64,000 nucleotides of DNA from Blautia hominis (GCA_002270465.1 NQOF01000001.1:250501-314500), one strand, 5' to 3'; positions 25,972 to 34,788 are shown, counted from the stretch's first letter. Numbers and translations are program-made. Notes: generated by a model not told the origin, from the letters alone.

Positions 25972-26856
25972 TCAAAATTCCCCCATCTCTTCACTGTAAA
26001 AACAATAGCTGTCCTTTCCTGACTCCTTTGCCTTATAAAGGGCCACATCCGCATATTTTCCTATAGAGTTCTTTTCTTCTGTATAATGCTTTGGATAAAA
26101 AGACACCCCCACAGACACGGAAAGCTGCATTCCATCAAACTCTTCCTTCCTTACATTCTCCAGGATTTTTATCAGGACAGGCTCTAATTGTTCCGCCCGG
26201 TCAATCCCCGGGAAGAACATACAAAATTCATCTCCCCCATACCTGGCAATAATGGTCCTTTTCGGAGTGTTTTCCGTGAGTATCTTTGCGATCTTCATCA
26301 GCACGATATCCCCGTAGGCGTGCCCTCTTGTATCATTGACCAGTTTAAAATTATCCACATCCATCAGGCAGTACGCGCCTGTTTTTTCGCCCTGCATGAA
26401 ATAGGAAAACACAGCCCGTTCAAATGCTTGGCGGTTCAATAGGTTTGTCATGGCATCATGGGATGCCTGGTGCTGCATCTCCAGCTCATGGATCTTCTTT
26501 TCATGGATATCCAGAATGGCGCCCACGGCTCCGCCTGCTCCGTGGGGAAGCATCAGACTCATGGTAAACCAGCGGTATTCCCGGTTTCCCTCCGGCCGGA
26601 GCCGAAAATCACAGGTAATGTTTTCTCTCTTATTTACGGATACGCTCCTGAGCGCCTCTATATTAAAATTCTGATAAAGGTATATCTTTTCTTCCTCATA
26701 AACATTGTCTATAATAAACTGTTCCAAAAAATCCTCATAATCGTACAGGACCCCGGCCTTCAGCTTTACCGACAGGGAACCTGTATGAAAAAATAGTATC
26801 TGGTTATTTTTTATGTCCACCTCAAAGATCACCGTATAAACCAAATCTTCCACCAC
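25972..26856 (-). CDS. PAS-GGDEF diguanylate cyclase
   Basis: A 294-residue cytosolic protein. Residues ~1-120 look like a PAS sensor (ending VGAILDIHEKKIHELEM, the usual PAC-linker), and residues ~128-290 form a GGDEF domain with DAMTNLLNRQAF at its start and intact GGDEF at 207-211 in ARYGGDEFCMFF. Such enzymes make cyclic di-GMP from two GTP. The RxxD inhibitory site five residues upstream is absent (PKRT), so product inhibition of the usual type is unlikely. No membrane helix is present, so the signal is intracellular. Monocistronic between a terminator and an AT-rich regulatory region. Confidence 0.9.
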   Translation of the reverse strand: MVEDLVYTVIFEVDIKNNQILFFHTGSLSVKLKAGVLYDYEDFLEQFIIDNVYEEEKIYLYQNFNIEALRSVSVNKRENITCDFRLRPEGNREYRWFTMSLMLPHGAGGAVGAILDIHEKKIHELEMQHQASHDAMTNLLNRQAFERAVFSYFMQGEKTGAYCLMDVDNFKLVNDTRGHAYGDIVLMKIAKILTENTPKRTIIARYGGDEFCMFFPGIDRAEQLEPVLIKILENVRKEEFDGMQLSVSVGVSFYPKHYTEEKNSIGKYADVALYKAKESGKDSYCFYSEEMGEF

Positions 26857-26965
26857 CCTTCGTAATCACCGAATCGTAACGGTTCAGCCCTCACCGTCAC
26901 AACGTTTTTTCGGTCAAAACCGGAAATGCGCAGGCCTGAGGAACAGATACCGAATATCTATTATA

Positions 26966-26995
26966 TTACAACAATATAACACTATTGTAAACAAT
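26966..26995. promoter_or_regulatory. Overlapping palindromes, candidate operator
   Basis: TTACAA (26966-26971) and TTGTAA (26985-26990) form an inverted repeat, and ATTGTAAACAAT (26984-26995) is a perfect 12-bp palindrome. They lie between the diguanylate cyclase and XRE regulator genes; the XRE protein is the obvious candidate ligand. Confidence 0.45.
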
Positions 26996-27135
26996 TATTG
27001 TTGGCTTATAATTTTATCCCTATTAAGGCATAATATAGTGCATATACTCGTAGAATGTAAATCTGCACAGCATAAGAAATAGCATATGTCATGTCTTTTA
27101 TGTTTTATGCAATGCTGCATATAGGGAGGATTTTT

Positions 27136-27447
27136 ATGAATATCGGTGAAACTCTTGCACAGCTCCGCAAAGATAAACAGATAAGTGTCTATAAACTCTC
27201 TCAATTAAGTGATGTTTCCATTAACTATATCAGAAGAGTGGAAAAGGGCGAGAGTATTCCCAGCATAGAGATCCTTACTGCACTGCTGTCCCCTCTTGGG
27301 ATTCATCTCTCGGAGTTTTTCAGGGAGGATGCCGATATTCTCTACCCATCATCTTATGAGGCGGAATTGGTCCGTCTGACCCGCCAGTTAAATGAGGAGC
27401 AGGCTATGGCTATACTTAATCTGGCAAAGCTTCTGGCACAAAAATGA
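27136..27447 (+). CDS. Small XRE-family transcriptional regulator
   Basis: A 103-residue DNA-binding protein with an N-terminal Cro/C1-type helix-turn-helix: IGETLAQLRKDKQISVYKLS then QLSDVSINYIRRVEKGESIP, the canonical recognition helix and loop. The C-terminal 40 residues are acidic with a helix that may dimerise. Start at 27136 follows the AGGGAGGA ribosome site; 15 upstream codons in frame are not supported. It is monocistronic, ended by a strong shared terminator, and converges on the molybdenum-hydroxylase operon. Target genes are unknown; autoregulation via the palindrome at 26966-26995 is plausible. Confidence 0.85.
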   Translation: MNIGETLAQLRKDKQISVYKLSQLSDVSINYIRRVEKGESIPSIEILTALLSPLGIHLSEFFREDADILYPSSYEAELVRLTRQLNEEQAMAILNLAKLLAQK

Positions 27448-27488
27448 GCAGAAAGTATGCTCTGCTGCACACTTTCTGCCCATTTTTT
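27448..27488. terminator. Bidirectional terminator
   Basis: GCAGAAAGT (27448-27456) pairs with ACTTTCTGC (27471-27479), followed by CATTTTTT on the plus strand and TCATTTTT on the minus strand. It closes both the XRE gene and the minus-strand Se/Mo operon ending at 27492. Confidence 0.85.
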
Positions 27489-27491
27489 ATC

Positions 27492-28844
27492 TTATCGTTC
27501 TGTTATCTCCAAAGACTGTCTGCTGTCGTAATCATGAAGCTGAATTTCTTCCCCCACATCACAGAGGAATACATCTTCCGGATGCTTTTTCAAAACTTTT
27601 TTGCCCCCTGTATCCCCCTCAAGACGCAGCAGCTCCGGAATATATGTCTCATGAAAGATCACCGGATTGCCTGTAGTGTCTCCCTTTGCCAGACACCCTA
27701 TCTTCTTTCCGCTTTTCAAAAAGCCATCCAGAAAACGGTTCACCGTATCTGCCCGCAGATGGGGCTGGTCCGCCACAAAAAAGCAGTAAAAATCTTCTTC
27801 TTTTTCATCCGTGCCGCACACCCTCCTGCTCTCCCGGATCCCAAGTTTGAGTGAAGAGGAAATGCCAAGTACGCTCTCTTTATTTTCCACCGCGCAAAAA
27901 CCTTTTTCCGCAGCATCCTCCAGTATGGTTCCATACCGGCTCACCACACAGACAGAGGCAATGTCCTTTCTGAGTCCTCTCAGGGTTTCCAGGACCTCCA
28001 ATGGATACCGGTACATTGGCCTGCCGTCCAGTTCGTACAGAAGCTTGTTCTCCCCAAAACGCCTGGAAAAGCCTGCGGCAAGTAAGATCAAGTGGATTTG
28101 TCCGCGGCCTGCTGCCGGTAAGGAAGGTCTTCCAAATACAGGTACACTGGTATGCTCCCCCATTTCTGCCACTGCATTCCCGTCCTCCGTCTGGTTCAGC
28201 AGAATCATCTGCTCCGCACCCGGGAACCGTGTCTTAAGGGGCTGCACATACCCGGCCTCCAGCAGATATCCCGCAAGCCGGGGCGTCAGACACATACCGG
28301 ATAAGCTTCCTTTACCTTCCATCTTTGCTTGGCAGACCAGCTTTTCTGCCTCCTCCATCCGGAAGCAGACTTCACCCAGAGGTTTCCCCATAGCCGGCAT
28401 GCCTGCCAGGATCATAATATGGGTGGTCCCCTCAACGATCACCGGCTCATGGGAAGCCGGCACTTTAAAGGGATGGCGTCTGGACCCGTCGGCCTCTATG
28501 ACAACCGCGTCAAAAAAAGGCAGCACTTCCTTAAAAACCGCCTGGGGCAAAGCCCGCATCTTCATCCCGCCCGGACCGGAGGTTCCGGCTGTCACCACCG
28601 GGGACTTCTCTGCGGCAGCTTTTATTTCTTCCGGGGATTTGTCGATGACCCCATTTCTTCCCAAAAAAGCCGGATGCTCCATATGTGTGGTGGTAGTGAC
28701 CAGCACTTTTTTCCCTTCCCTGGCCAGTTCCTCAGCCAACAGATAAGCGCAGGTGGTCTTACCCCCTGCGCCCACAAGGGAGATCACCGGCTTCTTGGGC
28801 CATTTCCCTAAACTTTTCAGCATATCCAATAAACTTTTATTCAC
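27492..28844 (-). CDS. yqeC-mocA: YqeC-MocA fusion: selenium-hydroxylase accessory protein joined to molybdopterin nucleotidyltransferase
   Basis: A 450-residue fusion of two accessory functions of the selenium-dependent molybdenum hydroxylases. Residues ~1-240 match YqeC, with a nucleotide-binding loop SLVGAGGKTTCAYLLAEEL (about 22-40) and VVIEADGSRRHPFKVP. Residues ~250-445 are MocA/MobA-like: HLILLAAGFSRRFGENKLL contains the GTP/CTP-binding LAAG-x-S-x-RFG-x-NK motif, and FVADQPHLRADTV the metal-binding aspartate region, used to add a nucleotide to molybdopterin. In E. coli the homologous genes are separate. It overlaps yqeB by 4 bp and is the last gene of the operon. Confidence 0.88.
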   Translation of the reverse strand: MNKSLLDMLKSLGKWPKKPVISLVGAGGKTTCAYLLAEELAREGKKVLVTTTTHMEHPAFLGRNGVIDKSPEEIKAAAEKSPVVTAGTSGPGGMKMRALPQAVFKEVLPFFDAVVIEADGSRRHPFKVPASHEPVIVEGTTHIMILAGMPAMGKPLGEVCFRMEEAEKLVCQAKMEGKGSLSGMCLTPRLAGYLLEAGYVQPLKTRFPGAEQMILLNQTEDGNAVAEMGEHTSVPVFGRPSLPAAGRGQIHLILLAAGFSRRFGENKLLYELDGRPMYRYPLEVLETLRGLRKDIASVCVVSRYGTILEDAAEKGFCAVENKESVLGISSSLKLGIRESRRVCGTDEKEEDFYCFFVADQPHLRADTVNRFLDGFLKSGKKIGCLAKGDTTGNPVIFHETYIPELLRLEGDTGGKKVLKKHPEDVFLCDVGEEIQLHDYDSRQSLEITER

Positions 28845-29656
28845 TTCAGTACACCCTTTTCAAAGGCACTCACCAGTTCCAGGACGCTGCCGGCAATACA
28901 CCTGGCTTTATCTGAGATCATACGGCAGTGCGCCCGGGATTCCTCTCTGGGGTCCACATCCGCTGACTTAAAATGTTCTGTCACCCGGTATCCATCCGGC
29001 AAAATGCCCCGGAGCACGCCGGAGATCACTGTGATCTGCGGACAGCGCTGTCCCTCCGGGGTTTCCACATAGCCCACCGGTGTCCCCGCTTCCACCCAGT
29101 CACCGATTGAGGCATTTGCCCGGAAAATACCGGCACGGTCCGAGTGGACCACCCGCTCTTTTCCATAGCCCCCAATCATACCCGGTACCCCTGTGTTTGG
29201 TATGGCACAGCCTTCATTCAGTATTCTGCCCAGATAGTGTCCCCGCTTTGTCTCAACCACATAATTCACATCACGTCCGGCCTCAAACCCCGGCCCAAGG
29301 GCAATGGTCAGCTCCGCCATATCCTTTCTGGTACCCAGATTCCGTTTTGCCAGAATGGCGTCTACCAGGATTTCCGGCTGCAGCGTATCAAGGGAGCTGC
29401 ATACAGGGTCCACAAGCAGGATCGGGGACATGGGAGCAGCCAGCTCCAACGCTTCTTTGGCACTCCCCGCCTTTTGGCACACCATCCCCTCCACTTCTGT
29501 CTCCCCATCGTAAACAGCCTGTGAAAAAGCCACAAGCCTGCGGATTGCAGAAGGCCTGTCAGTCTCCAGTATGATGACAGGATACCCGCTTCTGCCAAGA
29601 CGATGGATCGTTCCTGTTGCTAGGTCGCCGCCGCCTCTTACTACAATTGGTCTCAT
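28841..29656 (-). CDS. yqeB: YqeB-type selenium-dependent molybdenum cofactor protein
   Basis: A 271-residue protein of the EF2563/YqeB family, which is linked genomically to maturation of selenium-containing molybdenum hydroxylases. It starts PIVVRGGGDLATGTIHRLGRSGYPVIILE, a Rossmann-like opening with the GGGDLATG glycine-rich loop, and contains an RGHYLGRILNEGCAIPNTG segment in the middle typical of the family. The exact chemistry is not established. It overlaps the YqeC-MocA gene by 4 bp (coupled translation) and follows yedF by ~30 bp. Confidence 0.88.
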   Translation of the reverse strand: MRPIVVRGGGDLATGTIHRLGRSGYPVIILETDRPSAIRRLVAFSQAVYDGETEVEGMVCQKAGSAKEALELAAPMSPILLVDPVCSSLDTLQPEILVDAILAKRNLGTRKDMAELTIALGPGFEAGRDVNYVVETKRGHYLGRILNEGCAIPNTGVPGMIGGYGKERVVHSDRAGIFRANASIGDWVEAGTPVGYVETPEGQRCPQITVISGVLRGILPDGYRVTEHFKSADVDPREESRAHCRMISDKARCIAGSVLELVSAFEKGVLK

Positions 29657-29689
29657 AATCCGTTCTCCTAACCTGCTTATACTACCACT

Positions 29690-30304
29690 CTATGGGCGTA
29701 TGATCTTAGAGGCATCTGCCTGTTTTTCCACGATTTCATACATATTGGTCACTCTGCCCACAGCCAGTTGTTCCGTAATTCCGTAATGATTCAAACAAGT
29801 TCCGCAGGTGAGGATTTCCACGCCCTCCCTGTCAAGCTTTTTCAGATCCTCCAATGCCTCAGAGCCTTCACAGGACAGGTGCGCGCCTCCATTATATAAC
29901 AGCACTGTCTCAGGAAGCTTTGGAAGCTGCGTCAGGGCATAGATAAATCCTTTCATCAGGATTTTCCCCAGCACCTCGTCCCCGTTCCCCATCTCTTTTG
30001 AGGAGATGACCACAACAGTGTTATCCGCGGTAGGAACAAAACAGTTTACCGGAAATTCTGCCTCTGTCTGGTTTTCCTTATCCTGGGTCACTGTAATTCT
30101 TACGCGGTATTCTTTTTCCCCCAGTTTTGTGGACGCGTACTCCGCCTTCTGTGATGCTGCCAGTTTGCGCAGATTTTCCACTGCCATCTCATTATCCGCT
30201 GTGATGAGGACTACATCTCCCCGGCTGCACGCATCCATGGCTTTTTTTGCTAATATGACCGGTTTTGGGCAGGCAAGCCCTTTTGCATCAATATTATGTT
30301 CCAT
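29690..30304 (-). CDS. yedF: Selenium metabolism protein YedF
   Basis: A 204-residue two-domain protein. Residues 1-~75 are a TusA/SirA-like sulfur- or selenium-carrier domain with the conserved AKGLACPKPVILAKKAM, whose Cys12 would carry the chalcogen. After a charged linker, residues ~100-204 form a DsrE-like domain with VLLYNGGAHLSCEGSEAL and a second cysteine pair in EILTCGTCLNHYG. YedF is a marker of selenium-using bacteria with Se-dependent molybdenum hydroxylases. It lies between yqeB and the hydantoinase gene on one strand. Role as selenium carrier for the cofactor is an inference. Confidence 0.9.
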   Translation of the reverse strand: MEHNIDAKGLACPKPVILAKKAMDACSRGDVVLITADNEMAVENLRKLAASQKAEYASTKLGEKEYRVRITVTQDKENQTEAEFPVNCFVPTADNTVVVISSKEMGNGDEVLGKILMKGFIYALTQLPKLPETVLLYNGGAHLSCEGSEALEDLKKLDREGVEILTCGTCLNHYGITEQLAVGRVTNMYEIVEKQADASKIIRP

Positions 30305-30350
30305 GATCTCACCTTTTTAGTATTTTTTTACTGAGGTGCTGTATAGGTTT

Positions 30351-30396
30351 GTTACTGTTCACCAAACTGCACTTTTGCAGGGCTGTGGATAGCAAC
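30351..30396 (+). repeat. Short copy of repeat family B overlapping the hydantoinase 3' end
   Basis: A 46-nt hairpin, GTTACTGTTCACCAAACTGC at the left and GGGCTGTGGATAGCAAC at the right, closely matching the inner hairpin at 9561-9607. On the minus strand it encodes the last 14 codons and the stop of the hydantoinase gene. Confidence 0.75.
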
Positions 30397-31761
30397 ATAT
30401 TTTTTTCTGGGCACATATCTGCCCGCTTTTTCTATCTGTACTGCACCCTTGTCTACTACAAGAGTACCATGCAAATAAACTTTGTCAATACATCCTTTTA
30501 TTTTTGTTCCCTCAAAGGGGGCATAATCCATGGCATAATGCTGGGTGGAGGCTGTGATCACAGCCTCCTTTTCCGGATCCATCACAACTAAATCTGCTGT
30601 GCTCCCCGGCGCAATGCACCCCTTCTCCGGGTACATTCCGTACAGCTTCGCCGGATTTTCAGACAGGAAACGGCACATCTGTTCCAGAGAGATCCTGCCC
30701 TCCCTGACTCCATAGGTATAGAGAAGGGTTCCCCTTGTCTCCACACCCGGCATACCGTTTGGTATTTTTGTAAAGTCTTCTTTTCCCATGGCTTTTTGCT
30801 TCGTGGTAAAACTGCAGTGGTCTGTGGAAACGGTCTGTATCCGCTCCTCTTTCAAAGCTTTCCAAAGGCATTCCTGATCTTCTTTTTTCCTGAGGGGAGG
30901 TGATATCACATACTTTGCCGCCTCAGCGCCCCCCTGTTCATAGAGGCTGTCATCCATGAGCAGGTATTGAGGGCAGGTCTCTGCGTACACTTCCTGTCCT
31001 CTGGCTCTGGCCTCCTCAATTTCCCGGCAGGCCTCCTTACAGGTCAGATGTACCACAATGATGGGTGTGCCTGCCGTCTGTGCAGTCACAAGCAGACGGT
31101 GTACAGCCTCAGCCTCAAGCTGGGCCGGGCGTACCTTGGGATGTGTATCAGCATCCAGTCTGCCCTGTGCTTTTGCCTCCCGTATCAGGGCGTCGATCAC
31201 ATCCGCGTTCTCACAGTGCACGCCTGCGATTCCGCCCATGTCCTTCAGCCGTTTCAGCACTTCGTATATTTCACCGTCATTCAGCTTCATGGCGGGATAT
31301 GTCATATACAGTTTAAACGTAGTCACACCTGCTGCGATCATATCTTCAATCTGGGCAAAGGTCTCCTCATTCCAGTCTGAGATGGCCATATGAAACCCGT
31401 AATCACAGGAGGCTTTCCCATCCGCTTTTCGGTGCCAGTTGGCAAGCGCCTCCCCCAGAGTCTCCCCTTTATTCTGTGTGGCAAAGTCAACAATGGTGGT
31501 GGTCCCCCCGGCTATGGCCGCAAGGGTTCCGCTGGCAAAGTCATCTGCTGTCACAGTCCCGGACACCTCCAGGTCAAAGTGTGTATGTGCGTCGATGAAT
31601 CCGGGAAACACCAGTTTTCCTTCCAGATCCAGGATTTCATCTGCTTCCTCCGGGGATATGTTCTCTTCCACTCTGCATATGGTCTCCCCGTCCACGAGAA
31701 TATCCTTTTTCCCGCTCTCCTGTCCGTTCACAACCGTTCCATTCTGTAAAAGCAGTTTCAT
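30352..31761 (-). CDS. hydA: Dihydropyrimidinase/D-hydantoinase-type cyclic amidohydrolase
   Basis: A 469-residue amidohydrolase that opens cyclic amide rings such as dihydropyrimidines, hydantoins or ring-opened purine intermediates. Metal-binding signatures are visible: GFIDAHTHFDLEVSG near residue 55 (H-x-H), the expected carboxylated lysine in TTFKLYMTYPA near residue 150, VHCENADV and VHLTCKEAC histidines, and the aspartate in VSTDHCSF. It is the family of E. coli YgeZ/HyuA. It lies 6 bp downstream of xdh. The final 14 residues (VAIHSPAKVQFGEQ) are encoded by a repeat element, so the original C-terminus was probably replaced or extended. Confidence 0.92.
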   Translation of the reverse strand: MKLLLQNGTVVNGQESGKKDILVDGETICRVEENISPEEADEILDLEGKLVFPGFIDAHTHFDLEVSGTVTADDFASGTLAAIAGGTTTIVDFATQNKGETLGEALANWHRKADGKASCDYGFHMAISDWNEETFAQIEDMIAAGVTTFKLYMTYPAMKLNDGEIYEVLKRLKDMGGIAGVHCENADVIDALIREAKAQGRLDADTHPKVRPAQLEAEAVHRLLVTAQTAGTPIIVVHLTCKEACREIEEARARGQEVYAETCPQYLLMDDSLYEQGGAEAAKYVISPPLRKKEDQECLWKALKEERIQTVSTDHCSFTTKQKAMGKEDFTKIPNGMPGVETRGTLLYTYGVREGRISLEQMCRFLSENPAKLYGMYPEKGCIAPGSTADLVVMDPEKEAVITASTQHYAMDYAPFEGTKIKGCIDKVYLHGTLVVDKGAVQIEKAGRYVPRKKYVAIHSPAKVQFGEQ

Positions 31762-31767
31762 ATGACC

Positions 31768-34338
31768 TCACCCTTTCTTCTTTTCTTTCCTGTAAAATGT
31801 ATTTTCCAGGGGCAGTTTTCTCCGTTCCACTCCATCCAGCCTGTAATAAGCATGGGCACAGGCAGGTGCTGTGGGTACTGTGGAGATCTCCCCTACACCC
31901 TTTGCGCCGTAAGCTTCTGTCAGCACATTGGGAGAAGTCACCAGTATAGACTTGATGTCCGGTGTGGCTGTTGCCCTGAATAGACCCAGTTTTCCGTAAC
32001 TCAGCACAGGTCTTCCGTCTACCATTGGGAAGTCCTCCGTAAACGCATACCCCAGACCCATGACTACGCCGCCTTCCACCTGTCCTTCACAGGACTGGAC
32101 ATTGATCACAGTTCCCACATCATGAGCTGCCACCACCTCAGTCACTTTTCCGCTCTCATCCAGGATCACCACCTGGGTTGCATATCCATAAGCAATATGG
32201 CTTACCGGATGCTTTTTCGGGGAACCCATGGCATCTGTCTCCCCTGTGTACTCCGCATAAAATTCCCGTCCTTCCAGCTCCTTTAGAGACTTCTTTTCCA
32301 GCAGGGCTTCTTTTAGTTTAAGCGCAGCCCTCCGTGTGGCTTCCCCTGTAAAAAGAGTCTGCCTGGATGCCGTACTGGTACCGGAATCTGGTGTGTCTAT
32401 GGTATTTGCCATCTTATGTATCACCCGGTCAGGTCTCAGCCCTGTGGTTTCACAGACGATCTGTATTGCCACTGTTCCCACGCCCTGCCCCATACAGGCG
32501 GCTGAGGTGAGTACCTCCGCTTTCCCATCCCGAATCCTCAGGTTACACCGGCCTACATCCGGGTTTCCCACACCAATTCCGCTGTTTTTCATGCAGGAAG
32601 CGATCCCCGCGTAGGGATGGGCATCATAAATATCCTTTACCGCTTCCAGCGTCTGCGCCAGTGCACAGTCCACAGTGGCGATCTGGCCGTTTGGCAGAGT
32701 CTGCCCCGGACGGATCGCATTTCTGTAACGGATCTCCCACGGAGTAATACCCACCTGCTCCGCCAGCAGGTCCAGATTGAATTCCGTAGCAAAGCAGCTC
32801 TGGGTCACACCAAATCCCCTGTATGCGCCTGCAGGAATATTGTTCGTGTAGACGCCATACCCGATGATCTCCACATCCTGGTAATTATAAGGCCCTGCCG
32901 CATGGGTACAGGCCCGCTCCAGCACCGGGCTTCCCAGAGAAGCATAGGCCCCTGTATCCGCGTAGATCACGGCTTTCATTCCTGTCAAATATCCGTTTTC
33001 ATCACAGGCCGTAGTGAAATCCATCTCCATGGCATGGCGCTTCACATGGCACATAAGGCTCTCCGCCCTGGAAAAACGGACTTTAACCGGGCGTTTCAGC
33101 AGCCAGGCACACAGGGCCGCATGGTGCTGTACACTCATGTCCTCCTTGCCCCCAAAACCGCCGCCTACCAGCATGGATTCCACCTTGACTTTCTCCGGGG
33201 GAATCTGCAGGATACCGGATATCTCCCTCTGCTCGTCATAGACCGACTGGCCTGAAGTGTACAGATGTACTCCGTCCTCACCCTCCGGAAAGGCAACGGC
33301 ACACTCCGGTTCCATGAACGCATGGTCTGTAAAGGGCAGGCTGTAATGGCGTGTCACTACATATTTGGAGTTTCTGATGGCGGCGTCTGCATCACCCCGG
33401 ATACATTGCTTTTTAGCCAGCAGATTTCCCTCCTCATGCACCTTAGGCGCATCTTCCTCCAGTGCCTTCCTGGGGTCTGTCACCGGCTGCAGTTCTTCCG
33501 CATCCACTTCGATCAGACTTAATACTTCATCCAGGTTCTCCCTATGGTTCACCACTGCAAGGGCCAGCGCATCCCCCACATATCTGGTGATACTGCCTTC
33601 CGGTATCATCACGTCCCAGTCCTTTTTAATATGGCCGCAGATATTCTCCGGCACATCTTTTGCCGTATAGACTGCCACACAGTCAGGGTGTGCCAGCGCT
33701 TTTTCTATATGGATATGGTTGATCCGGCATCTGGGATAAGGGGAACGCAGTGCTTTTGCATAAGCCATATCCGGCAGCACAATATCATCCACATATCTGC
33801 CTGTGCCCCGAACCTTTTCCTCAGCATCCACACGTTTGAACCTGCGTGTGATTCCGCCCTCCGCTTCCTCTCCGGGAATCTCACGTTTTTCCCTGAAAAA
33901 GTCTGCTGCCATGAGAATGGCTTCCTCTATCTTTTTATATCCGGTACAGCGGCAGATGTTGCCGTGGATCGCTTTCTTCACATCCTGTCTGGTTGGATTT
34001 AGGTTTCCATCCAGCAGAGCCTTGGCAGAGATGATCATGCCCGGAATACAAAAGCCGCACTGTACAGCTCCGGCCTCCGCGAAGCAGTGCACATACACTT
34101 TCATCTCCTCCTCCGGGATTCCCTCCACGGTTGTCACATGCCTGCCGTCCACTTTAGACAACTTAACGACACAGGCCTTCATCTTTTTCCCATCCACCAG
34201 AACCGTGCAGGTTCCGCAGGCCCCCTCGCTGCACCCTTCCTTGACGGCTGTAAGTCCCAGTTCATCCCTGAGATAGTCCAGAAGCCTGCCCTCCTTCTCA
34301 CTCCTGCACTCTTTTCCATTAACATAGAACGTATACAT
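31768..34338 (-). CDS. xdh: Selenium-dependent xanthine dehydrogenase (fused Fe-S and Mo subunits)
   Basis: An 856-residue molybdenum hydroxylase. Residues 1-~155 carry two [2Fe-2S] cluster domains: GCSEGACGTCTVL near residue 40 and CGFCIPGMIIS with GNICRCTGYKKI. From ~165 onward are the a/b hammerhead domain and the large molybdopterin-binding domain (VGGGFGGKEDMS, AYRGFGVTQ, MGQGVGTVAIQ, KGVGEISTVPTAPA near the end). No FAD domain is present, as in the selenium-dependent XDH family. Start at 34338 (MYTFYVNGKE) has GGGAGG upstream; 32 extra upstream codons are rejected. Neighbours yedF, yqeB and yqeC support a selenium-containing cofactor. Substrate is probably xanthine/urate or a related purine. 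Confidence 0.93.
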   Translation of the reverse strand: MYTFYVNGKECRSEKEGRLLDYLRDELGLTAVKEGCSEGACGTCTVLVDGKKMKACVVKLSKVDGRHVTTVEGIPEEEMKVYVHCFAEAGAVQCGFCIPGMIISAKALLDGNLNPTRQDVKKAIHGNICRCTGYKKIEEAILMAADFFREKREIPGEEAEGGITRRFKRVDAEEKVRGTGRYVDDIVLPDMAYAKALRSPYPRCRINHIHIEKALAHPDCVAVYTAKDVPENICGHIKKDWDVMIPEGSITRYVGDALALAVVNHRENLDEVLSLIEVDAEELQPVTDPRKALEEDAPKVHEEGNLLAKKQCIRGDADAAIRNSKYVVTRHYSLPFTDHAFMEPECAVAFPEGEDGVHLYTSGQSVYDEQREISGILQIPPEKVKVESMLVGGGFGGKEDMSVQHHAALCAWLLKRPVKVRFSRAESLMCHVKRHAMEMDFTTACDENGYLTGMKAVIYADTGAYASLGSPVLERACTHAAGPYNYQDVEIIGYGVYTNNIPAGAYRGFGVTQSCFATEFNLDLLAEQVGITPWEIRYRNAIRPGQTLPNGQIATVDCALAQTLEAVKDIYDAHPYAGIASCMKNSGIGVGNPDVGRCNLRIRDGKAEVLTSAACMGQGVGTVAIQIVCETTGLRPDRVIHKMANTIDTPDSGTSTASRQTLFTGEATRRAALKLKEALLEKKSLKELEGREFYAEYTGETDAMGSPKKHPVSHIAYGYATQVVILDESGKVTEVVAAHDVGTVINVQSCEGQVEGGVVMGLGYAFTEDFPMVDGRPVLSYGKLGLFRATATPDIKSILVTSPNVLTEAYGAKGVGEISTVPTAPACAHAYYRLDGVERRKLPLENTFYRKEKKKG

Positions 34339-34437
34339 AAAAACCTCCCATCCGGAACCACCCATATGGTTCCCCTTTCCTACACCAATACATAACGATC
34401 CATTCAGCCGGACCGTTGCCGGGTATTCGTCCATACC

Positions 34438-34674
34438 TTACACCAATACTTCATAAATACCCTCATACAGGACGCCGTGTTCCCGCATCATTTTCTCCGT
34501 TCTCTCTTTCTCCTGAACCTCCGTACACCAGGACAGGCCGCATCCGGCTGACACTGCTCTCGGCAGCGGGATCAAACGCCCGGGAAGTCCCTGTTCCCTG
34601 CACATCTTTTCCATCCCCATGGCCCTGGTGGTAGTTCCGAACGTAACTACCAGTTTTAATGTTCTCTCTCTCAT
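34438..34674 (-). CDS. DUF3343 small protein
   Basis: A 78-residue protein of the DUF3343 family. It contains LVVTFGTTTRAMGMEKMC, GRLIPLPRAVSAGCGLSWC and a C-terminal EGIYEVL; the conserved AGCGLSW cysteine pair is typical and suggests thiol or chalcogen chemistry. DUF3343 genes cluster with selenium metabolism (YedF, SelD) and with molybdenum hydroxylases, which fits here: it is the first gene of the Se/Mo operon, 99 bp upstream of xdh. Of two nearby ATGs, I prefer the second (34674) because AAGGAAGG is properly spaced from it. Function unknown. Confidence 0.85.
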   Translation of the reverse strand: MRERTLKLVVTFGTTTRAMGMEKMCREQGLPGRLIPLPRAVSAGCGLSWCTEVQEKERTEKMMREHGVLYEGIYEVLV

Positions 34675-34741
34675 ATTCATGCCTTCCTTAATATCCTAAC
34701 TATAACACCTGCAGACCCTTATTTCAAGGGATTGGAAACAC

Positions 34742-34784
34742 TTTTTCAAAAAAATTTTAGATAACCTAAAAATTTTTGTAAAAA
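34742..34784. promoter_or_regulatory. Long A/T-rich near-palindrome between the divergent purine operons
   Basis: A 19-bp arm at 34742-34760 (ending AAATTTTAG) and its near-complement at 34766-34784 (starting CTAAAAATTTTT) with a 5-bp centre. It lies just before the plus-strand promoter and upstream of the minus-strand operon, so it may be an operator for both. Confidence 0.55.
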
Positions 34785-34788
34785 CCTC

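Noticed and set aside
31768-34338. In-frame selenocysteine codon in xanthine dehydrogenase
   Set aside because: The gene has no internal stop; selenium in this family is part of the cofactor, not a selenocysteine.
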